The notes below the pieces were generated by a model that was not told the origin of the DNA, searched no databases, and worked only from the letters and a program-made list of their open reading frames with translations. Position numbers and translations under genes: made by a program. 64,000 bases of DNA. Source: JAHBXE01 sp044222195 (GTDB lineage: Bacteria; Planctomycetota; Phycisphaerae; Phycisphaerales; UBA1924). The stretch lies in contig JBGANS010000013.1 in NCBI GenBank assembly GCA_044222195.1, positions 1 through 64,000 on the forward strand, written 5' to 3'. Positions 48,811-56,297 of this stretch are shown here, in pieces. How positions within the stretch are numbered: the stretch's first letter is position 1; each line of letters begins with the position of its first letter.

Positions 48811-49025
48811 AAGCACGGACGATCGCTCGCACCGGCCGGGTGCCAACGCCGGCAAAGAACGGAGGATCGTGGCCACACTCCCGGCCATCATCCGAACGGC
48901 TGGCGCCGCCGGCGCCGTCGTCGAGAACGGACGATGGCTTCGCGAAGAACGTTCGATGGTCATTTCCTTGCCGGCTCTTGAACCACTCCGTGAGCGGGCC
49001 GGCGTCGACAAGAACGAACGATCGC
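48811..49025 (+). repeat. Five dispersed copies of a 16-bp motif (iteron-like)
   Basis: Copies at 48811-48826, 48855-48870, 48923-48938, 48945-48960 and 49010-49025 fit AAGAACGGACGATSGY with up to three mismatches. Start-to-start distances are 44, 68, 22 and 65, close to multiples of 22 (about two helix turns). All are in the same orientation. They may bind a protein such as the ParB-domain product encoded downstream; that is inference. Confidence 0.6.
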
Positions 49026-49185
49026 AGCGCGGGCCGCGTACCTGCGCGGCGATGACAAAGAGCGTGGGATCGAAGGTCCGCAAACATCTTCGTTGTGCTG
49101 TCGAACACATAAGTTGGTCTAGACCCAATTGAGTCTCGACGAGGATGAACGCTCGGCGCCGAAATCGTCAAGTGCAAAAAGAGCC

Positions 49186-49205
49186 TGTTTTCCCGAGCGA
49201 AAACA
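49186..49205. promoter_or_regulatory. 7-bp palindrome upstream of a promoter (possible operator)
   Basis: TGTTTTC (49186-49192) and GAAAACA (49199-49205) are perfect inverted arms with loop CCGAGC. The site ends eight bases before the candidate -35 box, so it could be an operator. No T run follows the right arm, which argues against a terminator. Confidence 0.5.
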
Positions 49206-49213
49206 CCATCTAC

Positions 49214-49242
49214 TGGCGAAGCATCACCGAGTTGTATATAAT
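49214..49242 (+). promoter_or_regulatory. Candidate promoter of the terminase module
   Basis: A perfect TATAAT (49237-49242) is preceded by TGGCGA (49214-49219) with a 17-base spacer; the -35 matches the consensus at three of six positions. Transcription would begin near 49249, about 335 bases before the first gene. Confidence 0.5.
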
Positions 49243-49248
49243 CGGGCA

Positions 49249-49583
49249 CGGTTCTTCATGGGCGTGCGGCGTGATGCCAAGCGAACGGAAGACACCCAGT
49301 CGTCGTGGTGAACCGGAGTGATTCTGGGGCACCATGACCCGGCGTCTGCCGGGTCGGGACTCGACTCCGACGAGCGTGATGCTCGGCGGAAGAACCCCGG
49401 GGCATGGTCCTCGGGCTGAGGCTTAGGACGCAAAGGAACCTTCAGGAGTGTGAGCCGATCTCGCTCGGCGAGGGCGGTGGCTACGTCGCGACGTTGCCAT
49501 CGGACTCATCGGGTTTGCTCGGCGGTCTGTTTGTCCGCACACAAGGCTCGGCCCGTGCCGTAGCCCACGGAGATTCTTTTGCC
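49249..49583 (+). ncRNA. Hairpin-rich leader or standalone structured RNA
   Basis: Between the TATAAT and the first ATG lie successive stems: GACCCGGC-GTCT-GCCGGGTC (49336-49355, perfect 8 bp), CGAGC-GTGAT-GCTCG (49371-49385, extended by CCG/CGG), CCCCGGGG (49395-49402) and GTCCT/AGGAC (49407-49429). No known class was recognised. GC-rich DNA forms stems by chance, so this is a candidate only. Confidence 0.35.
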
Positions 49584-50900
49584 ATGAGTCCAATGAATAT
49601 TCAAACCATCTCGATCGACCGCATCAACCCGGCACCGTACAACCCGCGTCTGGACCTCCAGCCTGGTGATCCTCTGTACAAGAAGATCGAACGGAGCGTC
49701 GACGAGTTCGGCCTCGTCGAACCGCTCGTCTGGAATCAGCGGACCGGGAACCTCGTCGGCGGACACCAGCGTCTCAAGGTGCTCAAGGCTCGCGGCGTCA
49801 CCGAGGTGCAGGTCGTTGTCGTGGACCTGCCGCTCGACAAGGAGAAGGGTCTCAACCTCGCCCTCAACAAGGCTCAAGGCGACTGGGACGAGCAGAAGCT
49901 GGCGGAGTTGCTCAGCGAACTGGTCAAGACGCCGGACTTCGATCTCGGCATCACCGGGTTTGACCTGGACGAGACCAACGACCTGCTCGCCGAGGTCCTC
50001 GGCGACGATGCCACCAAGAAGGAAGAGGGCTTCGATCTCGAGAAAGCCGTCGCCGCCGCGGCGACGCCGGTGACCCAACCGGGCGATCTCATCGTCCTCG
50101 GCACAGATCCCACTCGCCAGCACCGTCTGCTCTGCGGCGACTCGACCAACCCCGAGCACGTCCGCCGCCTCATGGACGGCATGCGGGCACAGTTGTTCGC
50201 CACGGATCCGCCATATCTCGTCGACTACGACGGCACCAACCACCCCGGCGACAAGAACGGGAAACGGAAGGACTGGTCCGGCACCTACGGCGTGACCTGG
50301 GACGACGCCGACGCCAACCCCGAGCTGTACGACAAGTTCATCGCGGCCGCTGTCGCCGAGGGCATCGCCCCGAACGCGGCATGGTACTGCTGGCATGCTT
50401 CCCGCCGGCAGGCGATGCTCGAAGCCGCGTGGAACAAGCACGGGGCGTTCGTCCACTGTCAGATTATCTGGGCGAAAAACAAGGGCGTGCCGACGCGGAC
50501 CTGGTATCTCTGGCAGCACGAGCCGTGCCTCATGGGGTGGATCAAGGGGAACATGCCGCCGCGTGCGGACGAGCACCGGCTCCCGACGGTCTGGAACATC
50601 GACACCATCCCCAACGGTGCCGATCGCCCGGACCACCCGACGCCCAAGCCACTCGAAGTCTTCGAGATCCCGATGCGGCAGCACACGCATCCGGGCGAGA
50701 TCTGCTACGAACCGTTCCTTGGCAGCGGCACCCAGATCATCGCCGCCGAGCGGCTCCAGCGTCGGTGCTTCGGCATCGAGGTTAGCCCGGTCTACTGCGA
50801 CGTGATCGTCCGCCGGTACATCGCCTTCGCCGGCGAGGGTGCCGTCGCCCCCGAGATCGCCGAGAAGTACCGGCTCGCCGCGAAGGAGGCTTCGCGGTGA
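49584..50900 (+). CDS. ParB-like nuclease domain fused to DNA methyltransferase
   Basis: 438 residues. The N-terminal ParB/Srx-type domain (about 5-65: ISIDRINPAPYNPR, then GNLVGGHQRLKVLK) precedes an N6-adenine or N4-cytosine methyltransferase. The catalytic DPPY (ATDPPYLVDY, near 210) comes before the AdoMet loop (FLGSGT, near 385), giving the beta-class order. Such fusions are frequent in phages next to terminase genes, protecting or marking DNA. The ATG at 49584 has an acggaga site; Met at 49593 is an alternative. Its stop overlaps the next start (GTGA). Confidence 0.88.
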   Translation: MSPMNIQTISIDRINPAPYNPRLDLQPGDPLYKKIERSVDEFGLVEPLVWNQRTGNLVGGHQRLKVLKARGVTEVQVVVVDLPLDKEKGLNLALNKAQGDWDEQKLAELLSELVKTPDFDLGITGFDLDETNDLLAEVLGDDATKKEEGFDLEKAVAAAATPVTQPGDLIVLGTDPTRQHRLLCGDSTNPEHVRRLMDGMRAQLFATDPPYLVDYDGTNHPGDKNGKRKDWSGTYGVTWDDADANPELYDKFIAAAVAEGIAPNAAWYCWHASRRQAMLEAAWNKHGAFVHCQIIWAKNKGVPTRTWYLWQHEPCLMGWIKGNMPPRADEHRLPTVWNIDTIPNGADRPDHPTPKPLEVFEIPMRQHTHPGEICYEPFLGSGTQIIAAERLQRRCFGIEVSPVYCDVIVRRYIAFAGEGAVAPEIAEKYRLAAKEASR

Positions 50901-51802
50901 TCGACAACAACCCTGACTCCACACCGCCTGATCCCGTGCCGGAGAGCGCGCACAGTGCCGGTGATGAGACCCCGTTACAGGGACGCCGTTTCCGTGACGA
51001 GCTCGGTGACGGACGTCACCGCAATGTCTTCGATGTCCTTCGCGACATCAAGAACGGCGTCCTCGATACGTCCAATCTCTCCGCCGACGACCGCCGGCTC
51101 TGCGTCGCCCAGCTTGTGGGCGACGGGCTCTCGGTCGGCGAGATCGCCCAGGTGCTGCGGGTGAGCACCCGCACCATCACCCGCGACCGCCAGGCGATCC
51201 ATGAACAGAACGCCATCGAGCCCGATCCGCGGCTTGGGTACCTGTTCGCGGGTCGTCTCGCCGCGGAGTATGAGGCGACTTCCGCCCGCATCCGCCGCGT
51301 GACCCGTGACAAGGACACGCCACCCGCGGTGAAGATCGACGGTGAGTACAAGTGTTACGACATGTTCGACCGGCTGGTGCAGCGGCTGCAAAGCATCGGG
51401 CTGATCCCGACCGCAACCCAGCGGGTGCAGAGCGATCTCACCCACAACCTCGGTGATCTCTCCAGCATGGCGGACCTCCGCAACGAGGTGCTGCGGTTGG
51501 AGACGATCGAGCGGGAGGCTCAGGGGCTGTCGCCCCCGAGGGCGGCACCTCCTTCGGTATCGGCAACCCCGACCGGCACGGCTTCGGTGTCGTCGCCGGT
51601 GGCGCCAAAGCCCGCGACGCCGGCATCGGCTCCCACAGCTGCGGCACCATCGCCAGCTCCAACGCCGCCCCAACCTCCGAGACCAGGATCCGCCGAAGTT
51701 CCGTCCCCGCCGGCGTCACAACCCCCATCCCCACCGAAGACCGCCATCCAGATCCACCTTGAAGCGGAGCAGAAGCGTCGGGAGGAACGATGCAAACAGT
51801 AA
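50897..51802 (+). CDS. HTH protein, probable small terminase subunit
   Basis: 301 residues. A helix-turn-helix at about 76-105 (LSVGEIAQVLRVSTRTITRDR) resembles sigma-like or phage DNA-recognition domains. The middle part is helical with charged residues; the last 90 residues are Pro/Ala/Ser-rich with a basic end. Position between the ParB-methyltransferase and the large terminase fits a small terminase subunit, which recognises the packaging site, but sequence alone does not prove it. The GTG start overlaps the previous stop by four bases, and its 3' end overlaps the next gene by 13 bases. Confidence 0.62.
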   Translation: MIDNNPDSTPPDPVPESAHSAGDETPLQGRRFRDELGDGRHRNVFDVLRDIKNGVLDTSNLSADDRRLCVAQLVGDGLSVGEIAQVLRVSTRTITRDRQAIHEQNAIEPDPRLGYLFAGRLAAEYEATSARIRRVTRDKDTPPAVKIDGEYKCYDMFDRLVQRLQSIGLIPTATQRVQSDLTHNLGDLSSMADLRNEVLRLETIEREAQGLSPPRAAPPSVSATPTGTASVSSPVAPKPATPASAPTAAAPSPAPTPPQPPRPGSAEVPSPPASQPPSPPKTAIQIHLEAEQKRREERCKQ

Positions 51803-53421
51803 CTCAATCCCAGCTCGCTATCACGGGAGCCCTCTCAAGCCACCGCCGGCGGATCGCAGCAATCTCGCCGAAGGCGTTTGCTCAGGTCTACCTGGCCAAG
51901 CACATGCGGCTCAAACCCTCACGTATGCACGAGGACCTCTACGGCATGCTCGCCGGCATCAGCTCACAGCGGGGTCAGCGGATCGCCGTCGCCGCCCCCC
52001 GTGGTCACGCCAAAAGCACGGTCGTGAGCCTGGCGTACATCCTGTGGTCCATCCTCTATAAGCACGAGCAGCTCGTGCTGATCATCTCGGGGACCAAGGA
52101 GCAAGCGGCGTTGCTGCTCAAGAACCTCAAGGACGAGATCCAGGGGAACGAACTCCTGCTTGAAGACTTCTCCGATGTGTGCTCGAAGCCGGGCGAGATC
52201 GGGGGGGCGGGGATGGGCGGCGGGCGGATGCCCAAGCCGTGGCGGGACAACTGCATCCTCCTCCGCAACGGGGTCATGATCCGGGTGCTTGGCAGCGGGC
52301 AGGCTCTGCGTGGTGTCCGGCATGGACCCTACCGACCGAGCCTGATCATCTGCGACGACCTTGAGAACCAGGAGCACTGCGAGTCCGCCGAGCAGCGGAT
52401 CAAACTGCGGGACTGGTTCGAGAAGACGCTGCTCAAAGCCGGCGACGCCCGCACGAACGTGGTCGTCGTCGGCACCGTGCTGCACTACGACTCGCTGTTG
52501 GCGAACCTCACGCACGAGAAACTTGAGCGTGGCAAGTCCGTCGGCTGGGACCGGCGTCTGTACCGAGCCGTCGAGATGTACAGCGAGCGTGCGGATCTGT
52601 GGGACCAGTGGGAAGCAATCCGCGTTGGCGAGAAGGAGTTCAACGGCGAGACAGGTCCCATCGCCGCGGCGGCGTTCTACGAGACGAATAAGGGGTTGAT
52701 GCTCAAGGGCTCGCAGGTGCTGTGGCCCGAGCAGGAAGACTATCTGCGGCTCATGCAGATCCGCTCCGACGAAGGACGGCTCAGCTTTCAATCTGAAAAA
52801 CAGAACGAACCCCTCGATCCTGAGCGGTGTCTGTTCCGCGAGGACTCGTTCCACTTCTGGGATAACGGGTTCACGGAGCCGATGGAGATGGTGCGACGGA
52901 TCGGACAGCACTGCCGGATCTACGGAGCGTGCGACCCGAGCCTCGGCAAGAATCCCAATCGCGGGGACTACTCGGCGATCGTCACGGTCGCCAAGAACCT
53001 CAACGACGATTCGCTGTACGTACTGCATGCCGACATCGCCCGCCGCAAGCCGGAGGAGACGATCAACCGCATCGTGCAGCTTGCCAAGGTATTCAACTAC
53101 CGCGACTTCGTGGTCGAGGGCAACCAGTTCCAGACCGTCATGGTCGAGTCCCTGCGGCAGCGGGCAGTGGCGGCGGGCGTATCGCTGCACCCTCGATCCA
53201 TGAACAGCACAGCAAACAAGCAAGCCCGCATCGAGGGCCTCGAGGCGTACATCTCCAGCGGACGGCTCAAGTTTAGCCGATGCCAGACCATGCTTCTCGA
53301 GCAGCTTCGCCAGTTCCCGCTCGGTGCTCACGATGACGGCCCCGACGCCCTGGAGATGTGCATCAGCTGGTGTGCCGAGCGTCGCGTCGTCACCGGCGGA
53401 CGGGTGTATGGGATGTTCTGA
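51790..53421 (+). CDS. Phage terminase large subunit
   Basis: 543 residues. ATPase: Walker A-like APRGHAKST (69-77), Walker B LIICDDLE (185-192). Nuclease of RNase H type: Asp382 in YGACDPSLGK, Glu443 in FVVEGNQFQ and Asp516/519 in HDDGPDALE. All key residues look intact, so the motor is probably functional. It cuts and pumps phage DNA into a prohead through a portal. Yet no portal, protease or capsid gene follows; the next genes are cellular. ATG start overlaps the previous gene by 13 bases. Confidence 0.92.
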   Translation: MQTVTQSQLAITGALSSHRRRIAAISPKAFAQVYLAKHMRLKPSRMHEDLYGMLAGISSQRGQRIAVAAPRGHAKSTVVSLAYILWSILYKHEQLVLIISGTKEQAALLLKNLKDEIQGNELLLEDFSDVCSKPGEIGGAGMGGGRMPKPWRDNCILLRNGVMIRVLGSGQALRGVRHGPYRPSLIICDDLENQEHCESAEQRIKLRDWFEKTLLKAGDARTNVVVVGTVLHYDSLLANLTHEKLERGKSVGWDRRLYRAVEMYSERADLWDQWEAIRVGEKEFNGETGPIAAAAFYETNKGLMLKGSQVLWPEQEDYLRLMQIRSDEGRLSFQSEKQNEPLDPERCLFREDSFHFWDNGFTEPMEMVRRIGQHCRIYGACDPSLGKNPNRGDYSAIVTVAKNLNDDSLYVLHADIARRKPEETINRIVQLAKVFNYRDFVVEGNQFQTVMVESLRQRAVAAGVSLHPRSMNSTANKQARIEGLEAYISSGRLKFSRCQTMLLEQLRQFPLGAHDDGPDALEMCISWCAERRVVTGGRVYGMF

Positions 53422-53564
53422 GATGACGACCCGTCTGGCCAGAGTCGCCAACATGATCTGACGGAACATCACCGGCAGTCTCAATAGAATCCTGTACCGC
53501 GAGCGAAGATGTCGCCTCGCAAGTCGGAAGGAGGCGGAGACGTGGAGAGCAGGGAGAACCGCTC

Positions 53565-53960
53565 ATGAGCGCCGCACGCTTGGACGCCGACAAGGTACGA
53601 CTCAAGCGTGTGTACGACTCGCCGGCGCCCGGCGACGGCGTTCGCGTTCTGGTGGATCGTCTCTGGCCACGTGGCCTGAGCAAAGCGAAGGCGGGGGTGG
53701 ACCTCTGGATGAAGGACGTCGCGCCGTCCACGGAGCTGCGCCGATGGTACCACGCGGACCGGGGTCGCTGGCCGGAGTTCCGCAGGCGCTACAGAGTCGA
53801 ACTCACCGCGTCTGGGAACGTGGCGCTGGGCCAACTGCGGTCGATCGTGCGCGAGCGTGCTATGCGGGGAGGCAAAGGCGTGACGCTGGTCTTCGGCGCC
53901 AAGGATCAGGACCGGAACCACGCGATCGTGCTGAGAGAGATGCTTCTCAAACGAGGTTGA
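53565..53960 (+). CDS. DUF488 family protein (YeaO-like)
   Basis: 131 residues with the family signature VRVLVDRLWPRGLSKAKAGVDLWMKDVAPSTELRRWY split over two strands and VTLVFGAKDQDRNHA near the C terminus. DUF488 proteins are cytosolic and of unsettled role; some are linked to stress or metal handling. GGGAG precedes the ATG. It marks the return to cellular genes 143 bases after the terminase gene. Confidence 0.88.
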   Translation: MSAARLDADKVRLKRVYDSPAPGDGVRVLVDRLWPRGLSKAKAGVDLWMKDVAPSTELRRWYHADRGRWPEFRRRYRVELTASGNVALGQLRSIVRERAMRGGKGVTLVFGAKDQDRNHAIVLREMLLKRG

Positions 53961-53962
53961 TG

Positions 53963-54278
53963 ATGAGCACGAATACACGGACGATCGAACGATACATGGA
54001 GGCGTTCCGGCGGACCGATCACGCACGCGATCCTCGCGTGCCTGACCGACGACGTCGAGTGGTTGATCCCCGGCGCGTTCCATACCCGCGGCAAGACCGC
54101 GTTCGACGGATAGATCGAGAATGACGCGTTTGTCGGCCACCCGGGCATCCGCGTGGCGCGGCTGATCGAGTCGGAGGGGGACATCATCGTTGCCGAGGGC
54201 ACGGTGCGGGCCAGTCGCCGCGACGGCGGCGTGCTGCACGTGGTCTTCTGCGACGTCTTCGAGATGCGGGGGCCGTGA
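53963..54278 (+). pseudogene. SnoaL-like (NTF2-fold) pseudogene
   Basis: The reading starts MSTNTRTIERYMEAFRRTDHA, a SnoaL-type beginning. A one-base insertion near 54023-54030 shifts the frame; correcting it restores AILACLTDDVEWLIPGAFHT. A TAG (54111-54113) then interrupts after GKTAFDG, and the frame continues IENDAFVGHPGIRVARLIE ... GGVLHVVFCDVFEMRGP to TGA (54276-54278). At least two lesions make the gene non-functional. The start overlaps the DUF488 stop region. Confidence 0.8.
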
Positions 54279-54336
54279 AAACTGTCGCCGCTTTGCGCTC
54301 CTGCATGGGTGTCCGCACGCGTCGCTCCGATCTCCT

Positions 54337-54681
54337 TCACGTCCCTCGATCGAACTGTTCATTGGCCCAACTCCACGCGGCGACGGTTCGCGGAAACCCC
54401 ACCGTGTTCATGCCCAGCAGGATGGCCTGTTCGACCTCAGCGGCGGTCGCCCCGTGCTGCATGGCGCGACGGACGTGGCTCCGTAGGGCCGATTCCAGAC
54501 CCGCGCCGACGCAGGTACCGATCTTGATGAGCGCCAGCATCTTCGCATCCAGCGGCCCAGCCTCCTCAGCCGCCTTGGCGATGTCTTCGTGAGCCCGTCC
54601 AAGGGCTGGGAACTTCTTCACGAAGGCCTTGTACGTGCCGGGGATCTTGCTCGATGGTGGTTTGTCCTGATCGCTCGCCAC
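54337..54681 (-). CDS. Carboxymuconolactone decarboxylase (AhpD-like) family protein
   Basis: 114 residues, all helical, with SALRSHVRRAMQHGATAAEVEQAI in the family position. The CxxC redox pair of AhpD is replaced by ESAL, so peroxidase-type activity is unlikely. Members of this group are common in stress and degradative clusters. It is the last of three minus-strand genes (hemerythrin, cupin, CMD). Confidence 0.85.
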   Translation of the reverse strand: MASDQDKPPSSKIPGTYKAFVKKFPALGRAHEDIAKAAEEAGPLDAKMLALIKIGTCVGAGLESALRSHVRRAMQHGATAAEVEQAILLGMNTVGFPRTVAAWSWANEQFDRGT

Positions 54682-54719
54682 AATCCCTCCTGATCACGAA
54701 AGTTTAGCGATCAAGAGTT

Positions 54720-55118
54720 CTAGGGTGTTGGCGCCTTGGGCGCGAAGGACACCTGCAGCAGGAACACCGCGCGTGCTTCGGCCCGGACGTCATGCCGGAC
54801 TCCGGGGGCCATGACGAGCAACATGCCAGACCGCAAGCGATGCTTCGTTCCGCCGATGGTGACGTCGATATCACTCTCGATGGCCTGCACGGTCACGACA
54901 CCGCTGGCGGCGTGCTCGGCGAGTCCGGCTCCGGCGTCGAGAACGAAGAGCGCAACGGTTCTGCCCGCACTCTTGAAGAGCGTCTTCTGCCGATGGCCAT
55001 GCTGTTTGGGCGTTGCTTCGGCCTCCAGTGCCGCGACCTCCGCCGCGAGATCAAACACCAAGTGATCGACGGCAAAGCGCTCTGATGGGGCCACACGTGT
55101 ACGGTCATCGCTCATCAT
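54720..55118 (-). CDS. Cupin-domain protein
   Basis: 132 residues with a small beta-barrel: VALFVLDAGAGLAEHAASGVVTVQAIE and a second strand pair SGMLLVMAPGVRHDV. His in EHAA and RHD may be metal ligands. Small cupins of this type often bind iron or sense small molecules. The 5' end overlaps the hemerythrin gene by 14 bases, so the two are coupled. Confidence 0.85.
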   Translation of the reverse strand: MMSDDRTRVAPSERFAVDHLVFDLAAEVAALEAEATPKQHGHRQKTLFKSAGRTVALFVLDAGAGLAEHAASGVVTVQAIESDIDVTIGGTKHRLRSGMLLVMAPGVRHDVRAEARAVFLLQVSFAPKAPTP

Positions 55119-55668
55119 TCACCTCGCCACAACAGTCTCTGGTGCCCCCCTCGGACAGGCTGTGCCTCGCCCTTGAGCCAGGTCGTAGATGCTCGATAGC
55201 GGCCGCTTCCGCCGAAAGGCCGGTCAGGGCATTGGGATGATGGCGTTGCACCGCTTCGAAGAACTCGCGCTCTTCCCACCGGATGTGGTCATGCAGCCGT
55301 GCTCCCAGCTCGCGGAGAAGTTCCGGGTCGTTCGCTGCGGCCATCGGGTCACGCACGCACCGCTCCGCCAGGCGCCGCAGGGTGGTGTGCTCATCCAGCA
55401 GGCGATCACGCAGGGCCTGAGAGTCGACCAACGGGAGGAGCAGACGTTCTTCATCATCGAAGTGCGGCCAGATCTCCGCTTGCCACGCCTTCACGAATCC
55501 CGCCACTGTGCGACGGCGGGCCGCTTCGTCGCTCTCAGAGGCACGCTGCAACGCTCGCGCCTGGATCAGCCCGTTCATATGCTCCCGCGAAAGCGGCTGG
55601 AGCGACGGGTGACGCTTCAGCGGCGGCGTCACCGGCGGACAGGCTTGCTCGATGTCGTCCTGGGCCAT
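55105..55668 (-). CDS. Hemerythrin-like di-iron protein
   Basis: 187 residues, helical, with the pattern HFDDEERLLLP, LDEHTTLRRL and LHDHIRWEEREFFEAV that supplies His/Glu ligands for a di-iron centre. Such proteins bind O2 or NO. The ATG at 55668 is preferred over a longer start. Only 18 bases separate it from the start of the divergent hemerythrin gene, so their promoters must overlap within coding sequence. Confidence 0.82.
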   Translation of the reverse strand: MAQDDIEQACPPVTPPLKRHPSLQPLSREHMNGLIQARALQRASESDEAARRRTVAGFVKAWQAEIWPHFDDEERLLLPLVDSQALRDRLLDEHTTLRRLAERCVRDPMAAANDPELLRELGARLHDHIRWEEREFFEAVQRHHPNALTGLSAEAAAIEHLRPGSRARHSLSEGGTRDCCGEVNDER

Positions 55669-55686
55669 TCGGTCATAGTATTCCGC

Positions 55687-56268
55687 ATGTGTGCAACGCT
55701 GAGCATCCTCGGCCGCGGACCCGACCACGACTTTGATGAGCCGCTGGGCCTACTCACGGACTGCCACCGCCGCATCGAGTCTTTCTTAGGGGTACTGCTC
55801 CGCGTGACGCAGGAGGTCAAGGGGCGGCCGCTCGATGTCCCGCATGCCGAGGCCCTCCGCAAGGCACAAGCGTACTTCGCCCACGCGGCGCCAAGGCATA
55901 CGGCCGATGAAGAGGGCTCGCTCTTCCCGCGTGTGCGTGCCGCGCTGGCGGGCGATGGGAATGCCGGGCAGCGTGCCGAAGCCATTGCCGATCTTGACCG
56001 CCTGCACGGCGACCATGCCCGGGCCGATTCCTTGCACGCACGCGTGGATGAACTGCTGACGGCCTGGTTGCGCGACGGCGAGCTTGCCGTCGAACAGGTC
56101 TCCGAACTGGAAGGGCTCGTCGAATCACTTGGCTCGTTGTACCGCGAGCACATCCACGTCGAGGAATCGGTAGTCTTCCCACTCGCCGGGCGAGTGCTTT
56201 CGGGCGATGACCTTTCGCGGGTCGGCGCAGAGATGCGGGCCCGGCGCGGGCTCACTTCGGAGCAATGA
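55687..56268 (+). CDS. Hemerythrin-like di-iron protein, divergent copy
   Basis: 193 residues, helical, with DCHRRIESFL, HTADEEGSLFPR, HGDHARADSLH and YREHIHVEESVVFPLA providing His/Glu positions of a di-iron site. Its sequence differs from the neighbour at 55105, so the pair is not a recent duplication. ATG at 55687. The 3' end is 29 bases from the convergent TehA-like gene. Confidence 0.82.
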   Translation: MCATLSILGRGPDHDFDEPLGLLTDCHRRIESFLGVLLRVTQEVKGRPLDVPHAEALRKAQAYFAHAAPRHTADEEGSLFPRVRAALAGDGNAGQRAEAIADLDRLHGDHARADSLHARVDELLTAWLRDGELAVEQVSELEGLVESLGSLYREHIHVEESVVFPLAGRVLSGDDLSRVGAEMRARRGLTSEQ

Positions 56269-56297
56269 CCGCGACCCGGCCCTCAAACTGAATCATC

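Larger units (their letters stand above)
48527..49583. other. 1 kb gene-free control region upstream of the terminase module
   Basis: No gene is convincing in this stretch; short open frames have no recognisable product. In order it holds an ACTCTC-AGGC-GAGAGT hairpin near 48546, five copies of a 16-bp motif (48811-49025), a 7-bp palindrome (49186-49205), a candidate promoter (49214-49242) and a hairpin-rich leader (49249-49583). This density of signals is unlike other gaps in the window. Confidence 0.55.

Noticed and set aside
48811..49025. CRISPR array
   Set aside because: Repeats are short (16 bp), imperfect and unevenly spaced, with no cas gene nearby.
48869..49132. Short plus-strand frame of 87 codons in the control region
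   Set aside because: No ribosome site, no recognised product, and it runs through three of the 16-bp motif copies; I could not support it as an integrase fragment or other gene.
51964..53484. 506-codon minus-strand frame opposite the large terminase
   Set aside because: The plus strand encodes a terminase with all catalytic motifs; the antisense product is Val/Leu/Arg-rich with no domain.
54720..55085. Plus-strand frames opposite the cupin gene
   Set aside because: The minus-strand cupin fold is clear and translationally coupled to its neighbour; the plus-strand frames are low-complexity.
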